From: Tridacna crocea
Lineage: Eukaryota > Mollusca > Bivalvia > Cardiida > Cardiidae
Assembly (NCBI GenBank): GCA_943736015.1
Contig: OX031072.1
Span: 7,653,501 to 7,717,500 of the forward strand
Length of the DNA stretch: 64,000 nucleotides
Reading direction: 5' to 3'
Below, one piece after another: positions 11,201 to 23,300 of this stretch (position 1 is its first letter; every line of letters starts with the position of its first letter). The translations under genes were made by a program, and so were the position numbers. The notes below the pieces were generated by a model. That model had not been told where the DNA came from. It saw nothing but the letters and a program-made list of their open reading frames with translations, and did not search any database.

Positions 11201-11311
11201 TTTTGGTAGTGTAGGTCTTCCCAGCAAAATGGCCTCCCAGTCCACACCGCCAATGTCACAAGACACATTCGAGTATATTTGGAATCAGCTGGGAACGGTG
11301 ACAGAGGGAGA
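11201..11311 (+). CDS. TP63/TP73-like: p53-family coding exon 1 (with 28-nt 5'UTR piece)
   Basis: Pyrimidine-rich tract and AG acceptor at 11199-11200, then 28 untranslated bases and ATG at 11229. The exon encodes residues 1-27 including FEYIWNQL and leaves two bases (GA) before donor GTAAGT at 11312. The start was chosen because it is the first ATG after the acceptor and gives a family-like N-terminus; a second in-frame ATG is codon 9. Confidence 0.93.
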
Positions 11312-14300
11312 GTAAGTACCTTATAATCACCTTTATGTCTCCTAAGGTTTATTCGGCCTTAACCTTTTACCTCACTATTCCAAGTTTTGATGGACCTTCG
11401 AAAGAAGGGTCTCTAATTACAAAATTATTACAAACAAATAACCTTTTCACTACATAGCACGTAATGACGACTTTGATGACCCTGAGGAAGAAGCCTTTTG
11501 AAAATGTGGGAAAAGGAGAAAATGCTGTTTACCAGCATTTTCTCTTTTACCAAAAATGTTTTCTAGTGGCTCCTTTCTCAGGGTCATGATTGTGTAGTAA
11601 AGATGTAATATTATTTTCACAGCTTATTTTATATTATGCCAGTCTCAAAGGGGTACTGATACAACTATTTTTCCCAAGACACTTCTTTCTCATTTGCATC
11701 AGATGTGAGATGCAAAACATCACTGGAAAGAAAGTTTGCCTTGATAGGTTCTTAAACCTGCAACCATGAAGTGATGAGTTGGATACACTGATCACTGAGC
11801 TACCTACCTGTGATAATTTTTTTAACTCTTTACCCTTTACCCCATAAGGCATTTCTATGGCAGCTCTAATTAACACCAAATGACAGCAAGGATGAAGGCA
11901 TTTCTTATGTGTAAATAAAACCTTTTGATAGCATAGAAAACATTGTGACAAAAGGTGAAATTGCTTGTCACAAGCAATTTCACCTTTTGCCACAATGTTT
12001 TCCAAAGGCACCTATGAGTAAAGGGTTAAAAACAAAATTTTAGGCTTGTCCAAATTGAAAGCATTTGTAGGTCACAAACATGGCTCAAAATTCGAAGCTT
12101 GACTTTAGAAGATTAGAAAACCTTGAGTGAAAAGGAGAAACTGCTGGATACCAAAATTTTCTCATTTTCCTCAATGTTATTAGAAGGGTTCTTCATCTGG
12201 GCAGTAAAAATCAGGTATTATTTGGTCAAGGGTTAAGTAAGTGTTAAGTTACATTATGTAAAACTCGGCTGCTATGGCTAAACAAGGAATATATCATGTT
12301 TTCAGTAACTACACCAACATTGTCTCACGAGATATTGATTATTCATATGAGAGCAATGAAGAAGGAACATCGTTGCAGATTGACAAATTTAGAATTCAAC
12401 ATCAGGATGCAATATCCGATTTGGTAAGTCTTTATTCAACCATAAAACTGCTTTACCAAACAACAAAAATTTAGACTTGTCTGTAGTATTTGCTGATGAC
12501 AATGCGAAAGTGATTGAAAAATTAAAATTTTCTTGATGGTTAAAGACATTTGAGAAAAAAGAAGATGCTGTTTGCCAGCATTTTCTTCAATTTCATCATT
12601 GTTTTCCAAAGGTCTCTATCTCTTGTTTGTAAAAAATCTGCATTGTGTAGTAACGGGTTAACTCTTTACCAAACAACGAAATTTTGGACTTGTCCAAATT
12701 GAAAGCATTTGCAGACGACAAAATATATGTGGATCAAAAATTGGAAATTGATTTGGAAAGGCTAGAAATCATTGTGGGAAAAGGAGAAAATGCTTGTTAC
12801 CAGCATTTTCTCCTTTTCCCACAATGTTTTCCAAGGCTTTCTTTCTTGGGGTCATGAAAAGATTGTTTGGTAAAGAGTTAAACAATTTTTGATGTTCACT
12901 CTTCCCATGAGCTTAACTCCTTCAAAGGCAAATATTTAGACATTTACTAATTGGAAGCATTTTCAGACAAGTTTTATGTGACTCAAAAATTGAAGTGTGT
13001 TTTTGGAAGGGAAGAAAACACGGAAAAAGAAAACTTGCTGGTTACAAGCATTTTCACCTTTTCCTACAATATTTTCATAAGGCTTCTATCTCTTGGTTTT
13101 AAGAACCTGGAATTGTTTGGTAGAGTTGAACACTAGACGAAAGTAACCATGAAAATACAATTATTGTGTCTGGGTGTTATGTCTTGATTGATTTACCCTT
13201 TCCCAAACAATCCATGGTTTTCATGATCCTGAAAGAGAAGCCCTTTGAAAACATTGTGGGAAAAGGAGAAAATGCTGGTAACCAGCATTTTCTCTTTACC
13301 CACAATGTTTTCTACCCTCCCATAACAAATTTCAATTTTTGAGTTAACCCTTTACCAAACAATCCCTGATTTTTACGACCCTGAGGATGCAAGCCTATTG
13401 AAAACATTGTGGGAAAAGGAGAAAATGCTGGTAACCAGCATTTTCTCCTTTTCCCACTATGTTTTCTACCCTGCTGGAAACAAATTTAAGTATTTGGGTT
13501 ACGTTTATTTTGTTGTCTGCAAGTGCTTTCAATTTGAGCCAGTCTCAAAATTTGTCGTTTGGTAAAGAGTTAAATTAGTTATGTTGTCTGCAAATGCTTT
13601 CAGTTTGAACCATTCTAAAACTTTGTTGTTTTGTAAAGAGTTAAAAAGATATAGATCTTAATGAATTACAAAAAATCTGTATAATGTATATTTTTACTGG
13701 GTTTATTTTATCCAGAGAATAGGTTAGTATATGTTGTAAAATAAAGAACAAGGGAGATAAATCTTAAAAGGATAAATTGTATTTCTCTGTGCAGTATGAA
13801 TGCTTATGATAAGTGTTTCTGACCTTATCTGTTGATGTAATGTGCTAGGTTTTTCAAATCTGCCAATTTATCTATAGTTCTTGCTGCAGATAGTGAAGAT
13901 GGGTTCAGACTGCAAAATCTGATCTTGATCTACACTTTCAGTTATTTTGTTTGGATTATGACAACTGACATAGTGAGACTTTGAACTAGCTTTTTTCCCT
14001 TTTCTGACAATATTTTCAGCCTTCATTCTTTTGTAGGCCCACCTAAGGCATATCTTGTAGATTCTTCAAACAAATGAAGTCCATTTAACCAATGTTTAAC
14101 CCTTTCCCAAACGACAAATTTTAGACTCTTCCAAACTGAAAGAGTTTGCAGACGACAATTTTACCGTTCATAGTCATAGTAATGGCAGAAAATTATCCTA
14201 ACAGGCAAAAAACAATGTGGGAAAAGGAGAAATTGCTCGTTATGAGCAATTTCTCCTTTTCCCTCGGTGCTTTTAAAAGACTTGTACTGCAGACAAAAAG

Positions 14301-17300
14301 AAGGGCTTGTTTGGGAAAGGATTAAATTAAAGCTGCTCCAGTCTGAATGAAACTCTTATACTATATTATATAAAATTCTGGGTCCCTGCAATACTGATTG
14401 ATAAAAAAAAACTGGCTGGGGAAAAAAACTGCAGATGGATTGGCAGAAAATAGGATTGTTCCTTCAGATGTCAATTTATGGGTTTATAGCAACTTTTTAC
14501 CAAGTGCAATTTGGTCTGACTGACAAGACAAGTGGACATGATAACAGATTTGTCAATAATTTCTCAGTTAGGATAAGGATTTACCTGTCTGTCCTCAGTT
14601 TGTAGCCTGACCTTTCAACTCATTACCAAACAACAATATTTTAGGCTTGTCCAAATTGAAACCATTTGCAAAGACAAAATAAAGTGACTTTAAATTTGAA
14701 ATTTGTTTTGTAACGGGTACAAAACATGGGAAAAGGAGAAAATGATGGTTACCAGCATTTTCTCCTTTTCCCACAATATTTTCTACACCAGCAGTTTTGG
14801 TTACCAGCATTTTCTCCTGTTCTCACAATGTTTTCTACAGGCTTCTTTCTCACACAGTGCCAACTTCTTTTGGTAAAAGGGAAGAAGCCTTATGAAAACA
14901 TTGTAGAAAAAGGAGAAAATGCTGAAAAAGGAGAAAATGCCGAGAAACCCTAACATATATTTTTATGAAGCCTTGCAGACATTTCAATCTTAGAAAAACA
15001 ACTCATATAATTGCAATTTCATTGTTGCTTGTGTTTACAGTGTTTCAGGAAAGTGGACAATGTAGATCAAAGATCAGGCTGCATGTTTTGTGCAGCCTGA
15101 TCTTAATCCACATTGGCCAAAATGGCTACTGTAGTAGTTAAACAATCTTAACTCATTACCAAACGACAAAATTTTAGGTCTATCCCAATCGAAAGCATTT
15201 GCAGATGATAAATAAAAGTGACCCAAAATTTGAAATTTGTTTTGTGAAAGGTAGAAAACATTGTGGGAAAAGGAGGAAATGCTGGTTACCAGCATTTTCT
15301 CCTTTTCCCACACTGTTTTCGAAAGGCTTCTTTCTCAGGGGCGTCAAAATTAGGGATTGTGTGGTAATGGGTTAAAGGGATAAGAACATCTATTCAGCCA
15401 TTAGAAATTGCAAAAATATCAGTAAATATGTGTAAGGTATGCAATGTTGCTAGACAAGAGTGAATCTTATGCCAAACAAGCTTTTCTTTTGTTTTATCTC
15501 TACCATACAATCTCAACTTTTAACCCTTTACTCCATACTCATTTCTACACATTACTTGTAGGAGCCTTTGGAAAACATTGTGGCAAAAGGTGAAATTACT
15601 CGTCACGAGTAATTTCACCTTTTGTCACAATGTTTTCTATTCTATCAAAAGGTGTCATATTCACATAAGAAACAGCTTCATCCTTGCTGTTATTTAGGGT
15701 CAATTAGAGATACCATAGAAATGCTTCATGGGGTAAAGGGTTAACAACCTTTTGAAAAAATTGTGGAAAAAGGAAAAACATGCTGGATAATAGCTGTGTA
15801 ACATTCTGTTGTTCTGTAAAGAGTCATTTTTTTACTTGGAAAAAAAAGATGACAATAAAACACTGAAACCTGATACATATTAATTAATAATTACTAAGCT
15901 TTTTGAAATGAATTGGTTCAGTTGCTTTTAACAATGAGTATTGTATGCTACATGATAAGTTACTGTTTGACCCGCTGTATTGCATTAAGTTTTAACCACA
16001 CAATCCTGAGTTTTAACAACCCTTATAAAATAGCCTTTTAAAAATTTTGTGGTAAAAGGAGAATACTGGTAACCAGCATTTACTCCTTTTTCTACAAGGT
16101 TTTCTGTCCTTCCAAAAGTGAATTTCTGGGTTCCAGTTGCTTTGTCGTCTGCCAAACCTTATACTGGTAATAATTGCAAGTGTAAAGTTTTGTAATTTGG
16201 TAAAGAATTAACCCTTTACCACGTAATGCCAACCTTTGATGCTCCTGGAAAAGTTTTTTGAAAACAAAGTGGGAAAAGAAGAATATACTGGTAACCAGCA
16301 TTTTCTCCTTTTGCCACAATGTTTTCTACTCTTTCAAAAAAAAGTACACCATTTGAGCCAAACTGAAATTGTCGTCTGCAAATGCTTTCAATTTGAAGAA
16401 GGATGAAATTTTGTTGTCTGTCGTCATACTTGTCAAAATCAAAAGAAAAAGCAAGATGAAATAAAATAACCACTCCAACTATGAAATAGAATTGGTTGAA
16501 AAATGGGAAAAGGAGTATTTTCACCTTTCACCATTATGTTTATACCCCCCACAACGAAGCGGATGGGGGTATTCTGGAATTGCTATGGCTGTCTGTCCAG
16601 AACAATAATCACATTTAGTGATAGCTCTGGTTGCAACAGCTGTCTTCTCAACACTGTTTGATTTAAAGTAGAGTGTTTGGAAAAGGGCTTAAGAATCAAT
16701 TTAGATATTGCTATTTGTCACTAGTTTCAGTATGTCATGACACTTCTAATGCATCGATGGTTACTTCTGTATGTAAAAATGAAAGGATCCCTCCATGTTC
16801 AGGCAGAAAATCAAACATGGCTAAATTAAGATGGAACCTTCAATTAAAAGGGTAGTAATTTTTGTGAGAAAACAGATTTGCAGGTTTCCAACATTTGCTT
16901 CTCCTTATGATGCTTTAAAAGGTGATGGGTCATGTATATATGGAATTTATTATTTAGTGGATTATTTTAGTTCAGTAATTTAGCTGTGAATCCTTTACAA
17001 CACTTCTAAAGACCCTCAAAAGGAATCCTTTGAAAATATTGTTACGGGAGACCACTCCTTCCTGCATGGCATACTCCCGATTTAAATACAATACCTGGCT
17101 ATTGCGTCAGGGAGATATCTCTTTGGCTCAGTGGTTAGGGTATTGGCTTTGCGTCCGGGAGTTCGGAGTTCGAATCCCGCTCCGATCCTTATTTCTGCCA
17201 TGCATTTATTCATTTGTTTCTTTTTTACGGACTTCGTTCGTAAGATGGGGGCTCGTCCGGGATTGGCCATTGAGCTATTAGTCCCATTTGTTGTCCAAAA

Positions 17301-20300
17301 TCGGACTTCCTGCCTAATAAGGCTTTGAGTCATCAATAAATGATGACTTTAAGAGGGGGTGTGTTACGGGAGACCACTCCTTCCTGCATGGCATACTCCC
17401 GATTTAAATACAATACCTGGCTACTGCGTCAGGGAGATATCTCTTTGGCTCAGTGGTTAGGGTATTGGCTTTGCGTCCAGGAGTTCGGAGTTCGAATCCC
17501 GCTCCGATCCTTATTTCTGCCATGCATTTATTCATTTGTTTCTTTGTTACGGACTTCGTTCGTAAGAATATTGTGGAAAAAAGAAGAAAATGCAGGTAAC
17601 CAGCATTTTCCCTTTTTCCCCTAATGTTTTCTATCCTTCTCATAATAAGTTTCAATTTTTGAATCATACTGTTTTTGTCATCTGCAAATGCTTTCAATTT
17701 GGCCCAGTGTAACGGTGTAAAATTTTGTCATTTGGTAAGGAGTTAAATCAATCTAAAATGATCAAGCCTTTATGTGTAAGTTTAAGAAAAAAAACAACAC
17801 ATTTTATTGTAAATTATTAATTTATACGGTAAAAAATTTATGGTGAAAGAATTTTTCTGTTCCTTCTTCCTGGATCAGAAAACGAAAAAAAAATAGGGAA
17901 GCTAAAACAGTTTGAACTTTCAATATAAGTAAATGTTTGCTGGCAATAAACAAGTGTTCAAACTATTTTTAACTTGGTCTTGGTGTAACTATAGTAACCA
18001 GGGACGCTCTGGTGTATTTCACAAGTAAATATTAAGATTAATCGGTATTGATTGAACTCTTTAGAAAAAAAAAATCCAATACACATTCAAAAAGTATGCG
18101 AAGAGGAAATTTGATGCATTCATATCAAGTTCCCTGTAGTTTTAACCCAAATACATACAATAAATAGATCTACCTATAGAAAGGACATACTACATAGGTA
18201 TTATAATCTTGAGTATTTATGATAAGTCCTACGTGGATCTGATTGGGCAGGTATTGATCTGTGGTCGTGTTCGATCATGCCCATATCAACTGGAACCGTT
18301 AAAACAGGCTTGACAACGAGTCAGGCACAGACTTGTCAAAAACCGTTGACAGTCAACTTTATACAAACTATTATTGTATTTTTCTTGAATTTTCTGAACT
18401 TGGATCTGTAGAAATTGACTCTTGTGATATTCTTCATGTAGTTGTAAAACTTTTATTTTTTTTTTCTAAATTCCGTCCAATTTATTTATTAAAAAAATGA
18501 TAAAATTTGAGAGGACTGGGTTCACAACCTACAGGGTAAGTTCATTTTTTATCTAGTATCCAATATGGCTGCTCATTTAACTGCTGCATGTCAAACTGTA
18601 AACATGAATTGTACAGAATGATGTATCTTAAGAATTAAGGAAAATATTTTTTAAAAAAAAGTAACTAATCTTTAAAAAAAAAAATTTTTCCTATCGATTA
18701 AGTTTTTGATGGGGGGGGGGCTTTTGCAGAGATTATGATTGCTTTCTGAAATTAAAAAAAAAAAGAGAAAACTGCCAGGTATGTAAAAGAAAGTACTATT
18801 GCATTAATTAAACTAATTTGAAACATGAAAAGTAAAATAAGGAAGACCTTTCATTTACTTAATTTTTATAACCAATTTAAAATTTGGAAACAAATTTTAT
18901 GTAAGTGGATGCTTGATCAGATAAAATTAATGATAATGTCCAGTGGTCTGTTACCAAACAGAAACACTTGTTCTGTATTTAATACAGATGCAAACTTGAA
19001 TTGGATGAAAATATTGATTGAAAAGGAGAAAATCTGGTTACCAGCATTTTCTCTGTTTCCAACAATTTTTTAATTTTTTTTTTTACATCTGGACAGTTAT
19101 TAACACATGTCATTACTTAGTAATGGGGTTCAGTTGAAATGTTTAGCTGCTAAAATAAATGTGATTTCTGGTTAGTTTTTTCATTTAATTAACCATTCCA
19201 AAATCCCAAGTTTAACAAACCTGAGAAAGGATTTTGAAACCATTGTTGGAAACATAAAAAAAGCTGGCAAACAGCAATATCTTCTTTCCCTTAGTATTTT
19301 CTATCATCTTATACTTCTATTTCAATTTTTGAGTCACCTTGTGGTCTACAAATCTTTAAGCATGTGCAAGTCTCAAACATTTTGCTATGGTAAAAGAGCT
19401 GAGGCACATTTGCATTTGATACAAATCCTTACGGTGTTGTCCAAAGTTAAAGTTTGTTGCTAAGGAAAGAGGTAAATTTGGTTTACAAAGTAATAAGGTT
19501 AGAAAAGGGTTTTAATCAAGGTCTATCACCAACAGAAGATAACAATTTGATTGTCTCCAAGCTCATTTTGCAAGTACTGGATGGGAGATTTTTCATTTTA
19601 TGAAAGAAAACAATTGAATTTCAGGGGGAACCATTCACAACTACATCTTTATCGATTTAAACCTTCCATTTTGCTCTTCAAATGTTGTTTATGCCCTGCA
19701 AATAATTAAAAAAGGTGGTTTTCTAATGGTTTTGTTATCTCAAATGGGTAACCAAATGATTGATAGATGTTATGAAGGGTTATTATTCATTACAAATGAT
19801 TTTTCTGTTGAAGACTGCTTTGAAACATTTTGGTAGAACGATTTTGCAAGTTGCAAGCAGTGTCTTCTTTTCCCACAATAATAAACAGACTATGCCTTAA
19901 AAAGACTTGCCTTGCATTCAGTTATCCTTTTCCCAAACGACAAACTTTTGGACTAGACTAAATTGAAAGCATTTGCAGACGATAATTCAACTCTGGCTAA
20001 ATAGGTGATTTCTGTCTATGATAGTGTAGAAAACGTGGGAAAAGGAGAAAATGCTGGTAACCAGCATTTTCTCCTTTTCCCACAATGTTTTCAAAAGGCT
20101 ACTATTCCAGACTCGTAAAAACCAGGGATTGTTCGGGAAAGGGTTAAGTGTGTGCGATCTAGGGAATTGTTTGTCTTTGGTAAAGGGTTAAATGTTATCA
20201 CCAGAACTGGTGATAGGGACTGATTCTGACTGTATATTCTATGCATAAACAATGAGTATCAGAGGCAATGTGAAACAAAAGGATTTAATAGAAATTGGAC

Positions 20301-23300
20301 AGACTTTTGGATGGACAAATGGAAACAGGTATCGGAAAGGGTGGGGGGAATTTTACACTTGACCATTTTGAGATTATTTACAGTATGATCTAAAACTATG
20401 GCTTTTGTAGCTCACATAATAATATCAGTCATAGTGGTGATTAACTCTTTACCATAAAGCAAAGTATTAGGCCTATCCAAATTCAAAGCATTTGCAGACG
20501 ACAATTTCAAATTGGCTTAAATGGTGCAATTTTACTTATTTATGGTAGAAAACTTTGTGGGAAAAGGAGAAAATGCTGGATACTAGTATTTTCTCTTTTT
20601 CCCACAATGTTTTCTAAAGGCTTCTTTCTCTGGGCTATCAAAAGTAGGGATTGTGTGGTAATGAGTTACATTGTTGGAAAAGGAGAAAATGGTGGTAGTC
20701 AGGTTTTTCTCCCATTCCCACATTATTTTCTACTCTTTCAAAGACGGATCTTTTCATTGTGGCTCCATTTGATTTGTCGGCTAGAAAGGTCTAAGCTTTG
20801 CACATGATAAAATTGATGTGACACAGATTAAAATTTGGTTTGGGAAGGGTAGAAAACTTAGTAGCAAAAGGAGAAAATGTTGGTAACCAGCATTTTCTCC
20901 TTTTCCCACAAAGTTTTTAGAAGGTCTCCATCTCGGGTTATGAAAAGCCGGAATTCTTTGGGAAGGGGTTAAATCCTTTGCTGATAGGGATTTTATCATT
21001 GGTAATGAAACTCTACCTTAGTAATCCTGGATAAATCTGGTTTAAGCTGATAAGTTTCTATGGTATTCTGAATTTTTCTACTTGGTTTGAGATCTGGCTA
21101 ATTTGTAAACCTAATGGAGCCAAATGAACAAAACCCTGCATTATTATTTGTATTAAATTATGTTGTAATGGAAAAAAATACAAAACTGAGATGATGGTGT
21201 AGATCAAAGAGTTGACTGCTAGATCAATGCAGTCTGATCTTGATCTACTGTGACTCCTGGAGCAAAGATTATATAAGGCATTGTAAGGTTGCAAGTAGTC
21301 CCTTTGAAGGTATCTCTGCCAAGAAAATATTTTTCTATGTAAGACTTACCAAAGACTGAAATCAAGATGAATGGTAAATTGAAGGTGACTATGCTAATAA
21401 ACTATTTTCTTGTGTTAAGACTTACTAATGAATGTTTGCGAGATCAGATGAACGTGAAAACTGATTGTCTTGGTGAAGATAATGTCACAAGCAACTACAG
21501 GCTAGTTGTACAGCTAAGCCTTTATTAAAGAATCCTTGTGAAAGATTGCAGCTTTGTGAGCCTTTGGTGAAGAGGTTAAGCTATGAACAAGAAAAAAAAA
21601 ATGTCTGACAGTTTGTTTCAAGGAAAATTTGTAAGATACTATTCCTCACAGAAGAAACAGTCATGGCTTAGCTTCACCAGATTGACAAGGTAATTAGCAG
21701 GAACTGAGATAAGTGCTAATGAAACATTGGAAGTTCCATTATCACATGTACCATCTGTAGATGACTTATTGTTTTGTGGCAGACAGTCTTTGAAAGCATT
21801 ATGGCCAAAAGAGTACACAAAATGATTTTGTCAAGTCTTTGAGCCTGCAGGTTTTGAGTCAGTTTGGCTTGGACATGGACTTTGTCCTTTGATAACGAGT
21901 TAATCAATACTGTACCAAGTAACTCTGTGAAGGAAAAAGGCTATTGATACACTAGGAAAAGGAGACTATCTTGGTAGCCAGCATCTTGTCTTTCTCACTG
22001 TTTTCTCGACTGTCTTCAGTACAAATCCCACCACTCGGCTACATCAAATTTTGTGTCTGCGATGTTTTAATTTTGGACTGGTCTAAAACTTTGTCATTTG
22101 GTGAAGTGCTAAAATTATCATCTGACCATATTGATCTGTGAGGACTTCGTAGTGCTTACTGCCAGTCAGGCTTAATCTTCAAAATGGTAGAATTTTCGAC
22201 CTGTCCCAATTCATAAGCATTTACAGAACAACAAATTTATGTACTATAGGCTCTGTTGATAAAATTTGTCTTTGGGAAGTAAAACATTACGGAAAATGGA
22301 GAAAATGCTTGTTACCAGCATTTCCTTCATGTCAATCACTGGTTTCAAAAGCTATCTTCATTGTAGTTAAGAAAGCACCAGATTATGTTGTGAAGGGTGA
22401 ACAAGTAGTATGCAAAGAAAGAAAAATTAGCAGATGGTTTGCAGATTATTTTTGGTCTAGGTCAGGTGATATCGAGCATACAGTATTATCATGAAGCTAC
22501 TTTTTTGTCAAATTTATACGGACAGCTCTGTTACAACAGCCTTTGGAAAGGGGCAAATTATGTAAGAAAAAGCTGTATGCAACAGTTCACTTCACCAGAT
22601 GACGGCAATTTGTATCCCTAAATCAAAGTATTTTGCCACTGAAAATTGTTGTGTTACTGCTGCATAAAAATGTTTACTTTTCTACCTTGAAATCATCTGC
22701 AGACGACAAAATTAATATGACTTGAAAATGAATATTGGTTTTGGAAGGTTAGATACATTGTGGAAAGGAGAAAATGCCAAGATGAAATTATGCGGCAGAG
22801 AGTTAAAAGCCATCTCTGACAAGGTCATGTAGACATGGTATCGTTTGGGAAAGGGTTAGAAATGTCAGTGCACTGGATTTATTGAAAATCAATTTGAAAA
22901 TCAATTGGCATTGTCAAAGGTTTTGACTGTTACAGTTATATAGTTGATAGCCTTTATTAATTGCAATTTGATGATAGTACAAGGACTGCGCAAAGTACCT
23001 GTTAATGGGAGACCATGACAAACAGTGTTTACAGAATTGGCATGGGGTGGGGCTTAGTGGGGCCAGTCCCTTTTTACCCATTTCTAGGTATTGATCATCA
23101 ATTTGACCAATCAAAGGATAGACCTGTAAAAGTGTTTGACGGTCATTGTCATTGGAAAACGGCAAGGTATTGTTGTGTATTGAATTATTGAAAAAACTGT
23201 TGGAATTCATTGGCAAAACCATTAAAATTTTATTGTTAGGTTCCTAACACCTTAGGCAGTTATAATTTTATTGGCATTGGGGCAGATTATTCAATTTAAA

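Larger units (their letters stand above)
17040..17566 (+). mobile_element. TRIM: miniature non-coding LTR retrotransposon with tRNA-like LTRs
   Basis: Two 205-bp direct repeats (17040-17244 and 17362-17566) start with TGTTACGGG and flank a 117-bp interior. The interior begins with TGGGGGCTCGTCCGGGAT (17246-17263), the tRNA-Pro primer-binding site also known from murine leukaemia virus, and ends with a purine-rich tract (17351-17361). Target-site duplication AATAT at 17035-17039 and 17567-17571. The repeats differ at about three positions, so the insertion is recent. There is no coding capacity. It sits inside a hairpin-element copy. Each LTR holds RNA polymerase III A-box and B-box motifs. 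Confidence 0.9.
16990..17746 (+). mobile_element. Subfamily A hairpin element split by the TRIM
   Basis: Left part 16990-17039 and right part 17567-17746 together form one subfamily A copy ending in TTAA (17743-17746). The TRIM entered the left arm of its central palindrome, so the TRIM is younger than this copy. Confidence 0.85.

Noticed and set aside
17124-17190. tRNA gene
   Set aside because: A- and B-boxes are present in both LTR copies, but the acceptor and anticodon stems do not pair well and the sequence is part of the LTR repeat.
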